A stretch of 10,536 nt of DNA from JALOAT01 sp041687015 (GTDB lineage Bacteria > Pseudomonadota > Gammaproteobacteria > Thiohalomonadales > Thiohalomonadaceae): NCBI GenBank assembly GCA_041687015.1, contig JAWLCT010000069.1, positions 1 to 10,536 of the forward strand, in the 5' to 3' direction. The notes under the pieces are model-generated. The model was not told the DNA's origin. It worked only from the letters and a program-made list of their open reading frames with translations, and ran no database searches. A program made the translations under genes and the position numbers. This document shows, in pieces, positions 1-7,210 of the stretch. Every line of letters begins with the position of its first letter. Positions within the stretch are counted from its first letter, which is position 1.

Positions 1-47
1 TTTCTCTCCCTCCCGGCGCCGCTCAAGGCCGCGTCAGGAGGCTGCGC

Positions 48-75
48 ATTCTACTCATCCCGGGGAGATTAGCAA
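48..75 (-). promoter_or_regulatory. rRNA-type sigma70 promoter, proximal copy
   Basis: On the minus strand the -35 is TTGCTA (70-75), the spacer is 16 bp and the -10 is TAGAAT (48-53). The discriminator, GCGCAGCC, is slightly different from the other copies. An A-rich block read as AAGCGAAAATAATCGC lies directly upstream of -35. It is the copy closest to the expected rRNA operon, which is not in the window. Confidence 0.68.
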
Positions 76-137
76 GCGATTATTTTCGCTTTTCTTCTCT
101 CTCCGTCCTGGTCGCCGATGGCGTTCAGGAGGCGCGC

Positions 138-165
138 ATTCTACTCACTGCGGAGAGATTGGCAA
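138..165 (-). promoter_or_regulatory. rRNA-type sigma70 promoter, middle copy
   Basis: On the minus strand the -35 is TTGCCA (160-165), the spacer is 16 bp and the -10 is TAGAAT (138-143), with discriminator GCGCGCC. Just upstream of -35 is an A-rich block read as AAGCGAAAAAGACGC, a plausible UP element for the RNA polymerase alpha subunit. The direction and design match its two neighbours, so all three should fire toward base 1. Confidence 0.7.
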
Positions 166-227
166 GCGTCTTTTTCGCTTGAGTTTTTCTCTCCGCCCCG
201 ACAGCCGCAGACCGTCGGGAGGCGCGC

Positions 228-255
228 ATTCTACGTCACGTTATTTCCACGTCAA
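228..255 (-). promoter_or_regulatory. rRNA-type sigma70 promoter, distal copy
   Basis: Reading the minus strand, the -35 is TTGACG (250-255), the spacer is 16 bp and the -10 is TAGAAT (228-233). A GCGCGCC discriminator follows. A 16-bp spacer, a GC-rich discriminator and an A-rich segment upstream of -35 are the known hallmarks of strong, stringently controlled rRNA promoters. The A-rich element (AAGCGAAAA, 273-281) lies about one helical turn further upstream than in the two other copies. A large inverted repeat overlaps the -35. Confidence 0.7.
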
Positions 256-288
256 CGGGTCTGCGAAAACATTTTTCGCTTGACGTGG
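247..288. repeat. Long inverted repeat over the distal rRNA-type promoter
   Basis: The arms CCACGTCAA (247-255) and TTGACGTGG (280-288) are perfect 9-bp complements. Inside them a second perfect pair, GCGAAAA (263-269) and TTTTCGC (273-279), is nested. The right arms are contiguous, while 7 extra bases separate the left arms. The left outer arm contains the -35 of the distal promoter. In RNA it would form a strong hairpin at the end of a tyrS transcript but without a U-tract. As DNA it could be an operator. Confidence 0.6.
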
Positions 289-355
289 CTGAACGTGCTG
301 ACGCGGCTGCGGATCACGGGTTTACGTCTTTGCAATTCCCGGATTCCGCCTCGCT

Positions 356-1567
<1,212 letters not shown>

Positions 1568-1629
1568 GCGCGACTCCAGATTCCGTGACTAAGCTAGCAA
1601 TTCGAATGAGAGAAAACGGGCCTGTTTCA

Positions 1630-1659
1630 TTGACCCTCGCAGGCCGGCGCGCGTATGGT
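1630..1659 (+). promoter_or_regulatory. Candidate sigma70 promoter of the M23 peptidase gene
   Basis: TTGACC (1630-1635), an 18-bp spacer and TATGGT (1654-1659). The -10 box includes the ATG at 1655 that opens the longest reading frame. Transcription would begin near 1666, just ahead of the GGAG at 1673-1676. This supports the GTG at 1685 as the start. The match is moderate and the spacer slightly long. Confidence 0.45.
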
Positions 1660-1684
1660 AACCGCAAAACGCGGAGCCTTCCGG

Positions 1685-3040
1685 GTGAGTACACCGACCT
1701 TTTCCAACAAAGACCTCAAGACCATGGCAGCGCCACGCCGGCGCGTGCTGTTGCGGCGCCCGCATTTTCACCTCGCCCTCGGCGCCTCGGCGGGCATCGT
1801 GGTCGCCACCGTGTTTGCGCTGAGCCCGGATGCATCCGCCATGCGCGCACCGAAGCTCGATCATGTGCCTTTGGTGGAAAGCCTTGCCCTGCCCGAGACA
1901 TCTACCGCAGCTACCGAACTTGCCGCGCCCGTCGAGGCACCGGCGGGGCAGACTGTCGTGGTGCGTCGGGGCGACTCGCTCGCACTGATTTTCTCGCGCC
2001 TTGGCCTCAAGCCCACCACCCTGCATGCGGTGATGCAAGCCGGCCCCGAGGTCCGCAGACTCAATCGGCTGCGCCCGGGCGAAGCACTGGAATTCCACAT
2101 CCATGACGGTGAGCTGCGGGCGCTGAATTACATCATCGACCGCACCCAAACGCTAGCCGTGCGCACCGAAGGCGACGGTTATGCGGCGGAAATGGCCGTG
2201 GTCGCGCCGGAAATGCGCGTGAAGCGTGCCACCGGCACCATCGAAAGCTCCTTGTATGCGGCGGGCCTGAAGGCCGGCCTGCCGGACCAGCTCATCATGC
2301 AGCTGGCGGGCATTTTCGGCTGGGACATCGACTTCGCCCTGGACATCCGCGCAGGCGATCGCTTCTCGCTGATTTACCAGGAACCGTATGTTGCCGGTGA
2401 GCGGTTTGGTGAAAGCACCATTCTCGCCGCCGAGTTCGTGAACAACGGGCGTGTGCATCGTGCGGTGCGCTACAGCGATCCTTCGGGGCATACGGACTAC
2501 TACGACGAGGGCGGGCGCAGCATGCGCAAGGCCTTCCTGCGCAGCCCGGTCGATTTTCGCCGCATCAGTTCGCGTTTCACGCGGGAGCGCTACCATCCTG
2601 TACTGGGCGTGAAGCGCCCGCACAGGGGGGTGGATTACGCCGCCGCCATCGGCACCCCCGTAAAAGCGGCCGGTGACGGCAAGGTATTGTTCGTGGGCAC
2701 CAAAGGCGGTTATGGCCGCACCGTGATCCTGCAACATGGCAGCCACATTTCGACCCTCTACGGCCACCTGTCACGCTTCCAGCGTGGCGTACGCAGCGGT
2801 ACGCGGGTACGCCAGGGCCAGATCATCGGCTATGTGGGCAAGACCGGCCTCGCCACCGGGCCACACCTGCACTACGAATTCCGCGTGAACGGCGTCCACC
2901 GCAACCCGCTCACGGTCAAGCTGCCGAGCGCACAGCCCATCAAGGCCGCCTATCAGCAGAATTTCCAGACCTATGCCGGCGCCCTGCTCGCGCAGCTCGA
3001 AATCATTTCCGACGTGCAGGTCGCCGTCGGCGAACCCTGA
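1685..3040 (+). CDS. mepM: MepM-type M23 peptidoglycan endopeptidase, membrane-anchored
   Basis: A zinc metallopeptidase of the LytM/M23 family, expected to cut peptide cross-links so that new murein strands can be inserted. From the GTG start the protein has 451 residues: a basic N-terminus, one membrane segment (about 27-46), a LysM/OapA-like module beginning VVVRRGDSL at 91, a linker domain, and the LytM domain at about 295-400. The catalytic set is intact: H313 and D317 (HRGVD), H361 (GHLS) and H394-L-H396. It is therefore an active enzyme rather than a degenerate EnvC/NlpD-like activator. I chose GTG 1685 over ATG 1655 because GGAG lies 8 nt before it and a promoter -10 covers the ATG; ATG 1724 is a poorer alternative. 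A MepM homologue also sits divergent from tyrS in Pseudomonas. The symbol is given by homology. Confidence 0.9.
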   Translation: MSTPTFSNKDLKTMAAPRRRVLLRRPHFHLALGASAGIVVATVFALSPDASAMRAPKLDHVPLVESLALPETSTAATELAAPVEAPAGQTVVVRRGDSLALIFSRLGLKPTTLHAVMQAGPEVRRLNRLRPGEALEFHIHDGELRALNYIIDRTQTLAVRTEGDGYAAEMAVVAPEMRVKRATGTIESSLYAAGLKAGLPDQLIMQLAGIFGWDIDFALDIRAGDRFSLIYQEPYVAGERFGESTILAAEFVNNGRVHRAVRYSDPSGHTDYYDEGGRSMRKAFLRSPVDFRRISSRFTRERYHPVLGVKRPHRGVDYAAAIGTPVKAAGDGKVLFVGTKGGYGRTVILQHGSHISTLYGHLSRFQRGVRSGTRVRQGQIIGYVGKTGLATGPHLHYEFRVNGVHRNPLTVKLPSAQPIKAAYQQNFQTYAGALLAQLEIISDVQVAVGEP

Positions 3041-3114
3041 GCGCAGGACTGCCTGGCGTGCGGTCCGCCGTCTTGGCGCACCGTCACTATCACCGTGTAC
3101 CCAAACCCGCAACC

Positions 3115-3149
3115 GTGCGCGTGCACAGAGATGATCCGTGCACGTGCAC
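3115..3149 (+). terminator. Strong hairpin after the M23 peptidase gene
   Basis: Arms GTGCGCGTGCAC (3115-3126) and GTGCACGTGCAC (3138-3149) form a 12-bp stem with one G-U pair around an 11-nt loop. It lies 75 bp after the peptidase stop. There is no U-tract, so it may stabilise the 3' end or block processive enzymes rather than terminate by itself. Confidence 0.35.
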
Positions 3150-3192
3150 ACCTTGATTCCAGACAGCTGATTTGGGGTTTTCGCGCAGCCAT

Positions 3193-3222
3193 CCGTGGTC
3201 GGCCCACGGGGGCCAACCACGG
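3193..3222 (-). terminator. GC-rich hairpin between convergent mepM and gltA
   Basis: CCGTGGT (3193-3199) pairs with ACCACGG (3216-3222). After a single mismatch GGCCC (3201-3205) pairs with GGGCC (3210-3214) around the loop ACGG. The hairpin starts about 13 nt after the citrate synthase stop, the right place for a transcript end. It is nearly symmetrical and could act in both directions. Neither strand has a clear U-run after it. Confidence 0.4.
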
Positions 3223-3235
3223 AGCATGAGGCGGC

Positions 3236-4399
3236 TTAGACGGCCCGGCGGCGCAGGTGGGCAGGCACGTAGTCGCGGATGGGCTCGCCCGTATACACCT
3301 GGGTGGGGCGGAAAATGCGGTTGTCGGCCAGTTGTTCACGCCAGTGGGCCAGCCAGCCAGCGGAACGCGCCACGGCGAAAATGGCGGTGAACTGGTCGGT
3401 GGGTATGCCCATCTCCGAATACAGGATGCCGGAATAGAAGTCCACGTTGGCGTAGACGCCCTTGGCACCCAGGCGCTCGCTGGCCGCCTCTTCGAGGGCC
3501 AGGGCGGTCTCGAACAGCGGACTTACCCCGCGACTGGCGGCGAGTTTTTCCACCAGGCCCTGCAGAATGGTGGCGCGCGGGTCCTTGACCTTGTATTCGC
3601 GATGGCCGAAGCCCCAGATCTTTGCCTTGGCTTCCAGCTTCTTGTCGAGCCAGGCCTTCACGTTTTCAGGCCGGCCGATCTGCTCCAGCATTTCCACCAC
3701 TTTCTGGTTGGCGCCGCCGTGCAGCGGACCCGACAGGGTGCCGATGGCGGCGGCCACCACGCCGTAGGGGCTGGCCAGTGTGGAACCGGCGACCAACGCC
3801 GCGAAGGTGGAGGCGTTGATGGTGTGTTCCGCATGCAGGATCAGGCAGGTATCCATGATGCGCGCGAGCATCGGATCCGGCTCTTGCCCGTTGAACATGT
3901 AGAGGAAATTTTCGGCGAACGACAGATCGCAGCGCGGCTCAACCGGGTCGTAGCCGTTGCGGATGTGTTCCCAGGTAGTGAGGATCACCGGCATGCGCGC
4001 GATGATTTTCACTGTCATGTTATGGATGAAATCCAGATCCTGGGACAGATCGGCGCCCGAGATGCGTTCGTTGCACGGATAGAACATGCCCAGACAGGCC
4101 ACCGCGGTCTGGAGCATCTCCATGGGGTGCCCGGTGGCGGGCATGTGCTTCATCATCTCGCGGATGTTGTATTTCACCCGGCGATTGCGGCGCAGCTGGG
4201 CGTCGAATTGGCCCAGCTCACCCGGTGAGGGGAGCTGACCATCGAGCAACAGCAGCGCGGTTTCCTCGAACGTGCTGTGTTCCGCCAGCTGCTCGATGGG
4301 ATAGCCACGGTACGCGAGGATCCCTCTCTCGCCGTCGATCACGGAGATATTGGAGCGCGTCGCTGGGACACCCTCGAGGCCTGGTAGATATTCGTTCAT
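3236..4399 (-). CDS. gltA: Citrate synthase
   Basis: Condenses acetyl-CoA with oxaloacetate to citrate, the entry step of the TCA cycle. The chosen start gives 387 residues, the short dimer-type length. The family residues are present: the HAEHTINAST segment (189-198; H189 and H192), H227 in PLHGGAN, H266 in GFGHREYK, and the catalytic aspartate D320 in NVDFYSG. A 2-methylcitrate synthase is the main alternative, because the two are close in sequence, but no prp genes are nearby. I start at ATG 4397-4399, giving MNEYLPGLEG, which resembles the usual N-terminus. A further in-frame ATG 78 bp upstream would place the start inside the erpA terminator. The ribosome-binding site is weak. It stands where anmK lies in Pseudomonas, transcribed alone and convergent with mepM. 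Confidence 0.93.
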   Translation of the reverse strand: MNEYLPGLEGVPATRSNISVIDGERGILAYRGYPIEQLAEHSTFEETALLLLDGQLPSPGELGQFDAQLRRNRRVKYNIREMMKHMPATGHPMEMLQTAVACLGMFYPCNERISGADLSQDLDFIHNMTVKIIARMPVILTTWEHIRNGYDPVEPRCDLSFAENFLYMFNGQEPDPMLARIMDTCLILHAEHTINASTFAALVAGSTLASPYGVVAAAIGTLSGPLHGGANQKVVEMLEQIGRPENVKAWLDKKLEAKAKIWGFGHREYKVKDPRATILQGLVEKLAASRGVSPLFETALALEEAASERLGAKGVYANVDFYSGILYSEMGIPTDQFTAIFAVARSAGWLAHWREQLADNRIFRPTQVYTGEPIRDYVPAHLRRRAV

Positions 4400-4427
4400 C
4401 CCACGGTCCGAGCCTGAAAGGGCGGCT

Positions 4428-4457
4428 AGGATAGCAAAATCTTGGCTCCCGCCGTAA
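4428..4457 (-). promoter_or_regulatory. Candidate gltA promoter with extended -10
   Basis: On the minus strand TTACGG (4452-4457) is followed by an 18-bp spacer and TATCCT (4428-4433). The bases TGC directly before the -10 make an extended -10 element. It lies 28 bp upstream of the start codon and just downstream of the erpA terminator, consistent with independent transcription of gltA. Confidence 0.4.
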
Positions 4458-4475
4458 CACGGGTCCACACAACGC

Positions 4476-4505
4476 AAAAGGCCCGACGATCGCCGGGCCT
4501 TTTTT
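4476..4505 (-). terminator. Intrinsic terminator after erpA
   Basis: AAAAGGCCCG (4476-4485) pairs with CGGGCCTTTT (4494-4503) around an 8-nt loop. On the minus strand the stem ends in four T residues, placing a terminator about 20 nt after the erpA stop. On the plus strand the T-run is longer (4500-4505), although no plus-strand gene ends here, so it is probably bidirectional. Confidence 0.75.
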
Positions 4506-4522
4506 GCTGTGCGGACACCAGG

Positions 4523-4861
4523 TTACACGGAGAACGAGGAACCGCAGCCGCAGGTGGTGGTGGCGTTGGGGTTGCGAATGACGAACTGCGCCCCTTCCAG
4601 GCCCTCCACGTAGTCGATCTCGGCGCCGACCAGGTATTGGAAGCTCATGGGGTCGATGAGCAGGGTCACGCCGCCTTTCTCGACGGTGGTGTCGCCTTCG
4701 TTGACGGCATCATCGAAGGTGAAGCCATACTGGAATCCGGAACAGCCGCCCCCCGTGACGAACACGCGGAGCTTCAGGGCAGGATTGCCTTCCTCGGCGA
4801 TCAGGTCCCGCACCTTGTTTGCCGCGCTGTCGGTAAAAATGAGAGGGCTTTCGTCGCTCAT
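4523..4861 (-). CDS. erpA: Iron-sulfur cluster insertion protein ErpA
   Basis: An A-type carrier that receives Fe-S clusters from the assembly machinery and passes them to apoproteins, such as the isoprenoid-synthesis enzymes IspG and IspH in E. coli. The 112-residue protein is the usual size and shows the three conserved cluster ligands: C40 in GGGCSGF, and C104 and C106 in the C-terminal TCGCGSSF. The start MSDESPLIF at 4859-4861 has GGAG 7 nt upstream. The same frame stays open upstream to 5026, but that part overlaps the bactofilin gene and does not look like this family. It could in principle be IscA or SufA, but the length, ends and position beside the bactofilin, DUF6776 and argC genes favour ErpA. 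It has its own promoter and terminator. Confidence 0.95.
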   Translation of the reverse strand: MSDESPLIFTDSAANKVRDLIAEEGNPALKLRVFVTGGGCSGFQYGFTFDDAVNEGDTTVEKGGVTLLIDPMSFQYLVGAEIDYVEGLEGAQFVIRNPNATTTCGCGSSFSV

Positions 4862-4897
4862 GGTTTTCTCCAAGTCCGGGGTGTGAAACGTGGACTG

Positions 4898-4926
4898 ATT
4901 ATGTGATTCCCTAGTTGATTTATCAA
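4898..4926 (-). promoter_or_regulatory. erpA promoter overlapping the bactofilin stop codon
   Basis: On the minus strand TTGATA (4921-4926), a 17-bp spacer and CATAAT (4898-4903) give five of six consensus bases in each box. Transcription should start near 4891, about 30 nt before the erpA ATG. The -35 includes the TGA stop of the bactofilin gene and is half of the palindrome TTGATTTATCAA (4915-4926). Confidence 0.65.
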
Positions 4927-5360
4927 GAATCCGCCGTAACCACTTCGGCTTTGGCTTCTTCCTGAGGCGCCTGCTTGCTGCGCGGCAGGGCTTTGCGGCC
5001 TTCGTCGTAGTGAATGAGGCTTCCATTCACCTCGGCGCCGCGGGCCATTTCGATAACTTTATAGTAAACATTGCCCTTCACGCGGGCATTGGCCGCCAGC
5101 TGGACGTGCTCTGACGCATAGACATCGCCGTTCACGCAACCGTTCAGTACCAGATTCGGCACGCGCACCTCGCCTTCGATGAGGCCACGCTCGCTCAGGC
5201 TCAGGATGGAGCCGGCTTCCTGCTCCGCAATGATGTTGCCGCGGATGGTGCCGTCCACGTGCAGCCCGCCCGAGAACCGCACGTCACCGCGCAGTTCCGT
5301 GTTCTGGCCGATCAGCGTGTCGATTTTCGATGCCTTCTTGTTGCCGCCATTGCCCCACAT
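4923..5360 (-). CDS. Bactofilin (polymer-forming cytoskeletal protein)
   Basis: Bactofilins are small proteins that polymerise without nucleotide into filaments or membrane-associated patches and often act as scaffolds for cell-wall enzymes. This 145-residue protein has the typical build: a short polar N-terminus, a right-handed beta-helix core at about 13-115 made of glycine/valine-spaced turns (for example LHVDGTIRGNI at 33-43 and VLNGCVNGDVYA at 71-82), and a charged disordered tail. No membrane segment or signal peptide is visible. The ATG is preceded by GGAGAG, which overlaps the stop codon of the upstream DUF6776 gene only 9 bp away, so translation of the two is probably coupled. With the bitopic coiled-coil protein upstream and a MepM-type endopeptidase nearby, a cell-envelope role is a reasonable inference but not shown. 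Confidence 0.9.
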   Translation of the reverse strand: MWGNGGNKKASKIDTLIGQNTELRGDVRFSGGLHVDGTIRGNIIAEQEAGSILSLSERGLIEGEVRVPNLVLNGCVNGDVYASEHVQLAANARVKGNVYYKVIEMARGAEVNGSLIHYDEGRKALPRSKQAPQEEAKAEVVTADS

Positions 5361-5369
5361 ATTTCTCTC

Positions 5370-6074
5370 CTAGGCCGCGGGCCAGTCAAAAACCTTTTCC
5401 AGGCCCTGGTGACGCTGATCGCGGGGAATGACCTTCACCGTGACACGCACCGGAGCAAACCCCTCAGGCAACGCCAGATTGCCTTCAAAGTTCTGGAAAT
5501 ACTTGAACCTGTATACCATCCGCGGTTGTTCCGTAGCCACGTCCTGCAGGTCGAGCGCGGTGATGCGGCCGTCCTGGTTTCCTTCGATGGCTACGGTAAC
5601 GCGACCGCTGGCTACCCTATCATTTTTCAAAACCTGGGTTAATACGAGCTTGTAGCGGTATCCCCGTTCCAGCCCGTTCGGCGCCAGGTCGAACGTCTGC
5701 ACCCGCAAACCGGCGGCGGCTTCCTTCGGTGTGACGATACCGCGGTAGAACGCCAGTTCACCGTTGAGCTCGGCAATTTCATCCTGCAGGCCGGCCACCG
5801 TGCTTTCGAGCTGCTTATAAGCCTCGCGCTCGATCTGTTTGCTGCGCTCGAGCACGGCCAGCTGTTCGCGCAGCTCGCTGATGGTCTGCGCGTGCTGTTG
5901 GTTGAGGTCGGTCAGCCGCGACGCATCGCCCTTGGCCGAAACGAAATCGACGCCGGCGCGATGGCGTCCGTAATCGAAAAGGCCCCAGCCGGCCAACAGC
6001 ATGCCGATCACCGCAAGCACCGCGATCCGCGCGACGCGGGCTGAATCGAAGGCCCGGACGACGACACGGCTCAT
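5370..6074 (-). CDS. DUF6776-type single-pass membrane protein with coiled coil
   Basis: Function unknown. The 234-residue protein has a short basic N-terminus, one hydrophobic membrane segment at about 16-34, and a heptad-rich coiled coil at about 52-110 ending in ELAFYRGIV. A beta-rich C-terminal domain of roughly 120 residues follows (GLRVQTFDLAPN onward, ending RVTVKVIPRDQ). The topology suggests that the coiled coil and beta domain are periplasmic. I recall the same kind of protein in the same position, between argC and a bactofilin, in Pseudomonas, and I place it with DUF6776 from memory of that family. Its ATG overlaps the argC stop by four bases (ATGA), and its own stop lies 9 bp before the bactofilin start, so all three are co-translated. 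A partnership with the bactofilin as a membrane anchor or envelope linker is only an inference. Confidence 0.8.
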   Translation of the reverse strand: MSRVVVRAFDSARVARIAVLAVIGMLLAGWGLFDYGRHRAGVDFVSAKGDASRLTDLNQQHAQTISELREQLAVLERSKQIEREAYKQLESTVAGLQDEIAELNGELAFYRGIVTPKEAAAGLRVQTFDLAPNGLERGYRYKLVLTQVLKNDRVASGRVTVAIEGNQDGRITALDLQDVATEQPRMVYRFKYFQNFEGNLALPEGFAPVRVTVKVIPRDQRHQGLEKVFDWPAA

Positions 6075-7102
6075 GGCAGCACAGCGATGGCGTCGAGACC
6101 CATCGTTTCCTTGCGGCCAAACATGACGTTCATATTCTGCACTGCCTGTCCCGCGGCGCCTTTGACGAGGTTATCAATAATGGAAAGAACGACAACGGTA
6201 TCACTGTCTTGAGGACGATGAACGGCGATGCGGCAGACATTGTTGCCGCGCACGCTGCGGGTCTCGGGGTGCGAGCCGGGCGGCAGCACGTCCACGAACG
6301 GTTCACCGGCGTAGCGTTCCATGAACAGGGCCTGGAGATCAGTGGACGTGACCGCCAGCCGGGCATACAGGGTCGCATGGATGCCGCGGATCATGGGCAG
6401 CAGGTGCGGCACGAAGGTGAGCCCTACGTCTTTACCGGCCGCCACGGCGAGGTTCTGGCGTATTTCCGGCAGGTGCCGGTGGCCCGGCACGCCATAGGCC
6501 TTGAAACTGCCTTCCACCTCGGCAAGCAGCATGCCGACCGCCGCCTTGCGGCCTGCTCCGCTCACCCCGGACTTGGCGTCGGCCACCAGCCCATCCAGGC
6601 TCACCAGGCCCTGCTCCACCAGCGGGAGGAAACCCAGCGTGACGGCGGTGGGATAGCAGCCCGGGTTTGCTACCAACCGCGCATTGCGGATAGCCTCGCG
6701 GTTTACTTCGGGAAGGCCGTATACCGCTTCGGCGACCAGTTCGGGGCAGGCGTGCTGCATGCCATACCACGTCTCCCAGACGGCCAGGTCCTTGATACGG
6801 AAGTCGGCGGCGAGATCGATCACCCGCACGCCCGCATCGAGTAGTTCCCGCGCCATGGTCATGGCCGTGCCGTTGGGCGTGGCGAAGAACACCACATCAC
6901 AGGACTGCAGCACCCTGGCATCGGGCGCGCTGAAGGCGAGGTCCACGTGGCCGCGCAGGTTCGGGAACATCTCCGCCACGGGCATGCCCGCCTCGCTGCG
7001 CGAGGTGATGACCTGCAAATCCACATCGGGATGTGCCGCGAGAAGGCGCAACAGCTCCACGCCCGTGTAGCCGGTGCCGCCGACGATGCCTGCCTTTATC
7101 AT
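6071..7102 (-). CDS. argC: N-acetyl-gamma-glutamyl-phosphate reductase
   Basis: Third step of arginine synthesis: NADPH-dependent reduction of N-acetylglutamyl phosphate to the semialdehyde. The 343-residue protein is full length. It has the dinucleotide-binding loop GGTGYTG at 8-14, the catalytic cysteine C149 in NPGCYPTA, the SGVSGAGR segment at 178-185 and the HRHLPE histidine motif at 208-213. The start MIKAGIVGG at 7100-7102 has AGGAA about 7 nt upstream. The frame is open further upstream to 7273, but that part runs through a terminator hairpin and does not resemble the family. It is the first gene of an argC - DUF6776 - bactofilin operon, overlapping the second gene by four bases. A weak promoter with -10 TATCAT (7139-7144) may serve it in addition to the stronger promoter at 7274-7302. 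No clear ArgR box is visible. Confidence 0.96.
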   Translation of the reverse strand: MIKAGIVGGTGYTGVELLRLLAAHPDVDLQVITSRSEAGMPVAEMFPNLRGHVDLAFSAPDARVLQSCDVVFFATPNGTAMTMARELLDAGVRVIDLAADFRIKDLAVWETWYGMQHACPELVAEAVYGLPEVNREAIRNARLVANPGCYPTAVTLGFLPLVEQGLVSLDGLVADAKSGVSGAGRKAAVGMLLAEVEGSFKAYGVPGHRHLPEIRQNLAVAAGKDVGLTFVPHLLPMIRGIHATLYARLAVTSTDLQALFMERYAGEPFVDVLPPGSHPETRSVRGNNVCRIAVHRPQDSDTVVVLSIIDNLVKGAAGQAVQNMNVMFGRKETMGLDAIAVLP

Positions 7103-7119
7103 GGGGCGTTCCTGATGAT

Positions 7120-7134
7120 CGCTTCGATGAAGCG
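7120..7134 (-). promoter_or_regulatory. Small hairpin in the argC 5' untranslated region
   Basis: CGCTTC (7129-7134 on the minus strand) pairs perfectly with GAAGCG (7120-7125) around the loop ATC. It sits just upstream of the argC ribosome-binding site and downstream of the candidate -10 TATCAT at 7139-7144. It could stabilise the mRNA or hold the binding site open; nothing more can be said from sequence. Confidence 0.3.
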
Positions 7135-7182
7135 GAGAATGATAAGAGCTGACGGGCCTGAGCGGAAGGCTGCTGTCCCGCA

Positions 7183-7210
7183 GAAAAAAGAAAGCGGCCC
7201 TGAGGCCGCT
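7183..7210 (-). terminator. Intrinsic terminator upstream of argC
   Basis: On the minus strand AGCGGCC (7204-7210) pairs perfectly with GGCCGCT (7193-7199) around the loop TCAG, followed by a T-rich tract (TTTCTTTTTTC read from 7193). No minus-strand gene ends here, because clcA upstream is divergent. It can therefore act only on RNA started in this gap, about 80 nt earlier and 80 nt before the argC start. Confidence 0.8.

Larger units (their letters stand above)
1..300 (-). repeat. Tandem promoter array, 90-bp period, upstream of a putative rRNA operon
   Basis: This gene-free stretch is built from units whose conserved core on the minus strand is TAGAATGCGC followed by a GCC/TCC-rich segment. 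The -10 hexamers lie at 228-233, 138-143 and 48-53, exactly 90 bp apart. The two units nearest the left edge (31-120 and 121-210) resemble each other along most of their length. The unit at 211-300 shares mainly the -10/discriminator part and an AAGCGAAAA box. A further CTCTCC-rich box at 1-14 sits where the next unit would continue, so the array may extend beyond base 1. No coding potential is convincing in 1-355 on either strand. Confidence 0.7.

Noticed and set aside
286..355. Intrinsic terminator directly after tyrS
   Set aside because: CCCGGA/TCCGGG at 338-364 overlaps the end of the gene, has a 15-base loop and no U-tract. The stronger inverted repeat at 247-288 also lacks a U-tract.
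3257..4228. Long plus-strand open frame opposite citrate synthase (323 codons)
   Set aside because: It lies antisense to a gene with all citrate synthase motifs and has low-complexity composition and no ribosome-binding site. Long shadow frames are common in GC-rich DNA.
4915..4926. FNR/Anr box at TTGATTTATCAA
   Set aside because: The half-sites match TTGAT and ATCAA, but the spacing is 2 bp rather than the required 4 bp.
4862..5026. N-terminal extension of erpA by 55 residues
   Set aside because: It overlaps the bactofilin gene, is basic and repetitive, and the internal ATG at 4859-4861 has a good GGAG and the family N-terminus.
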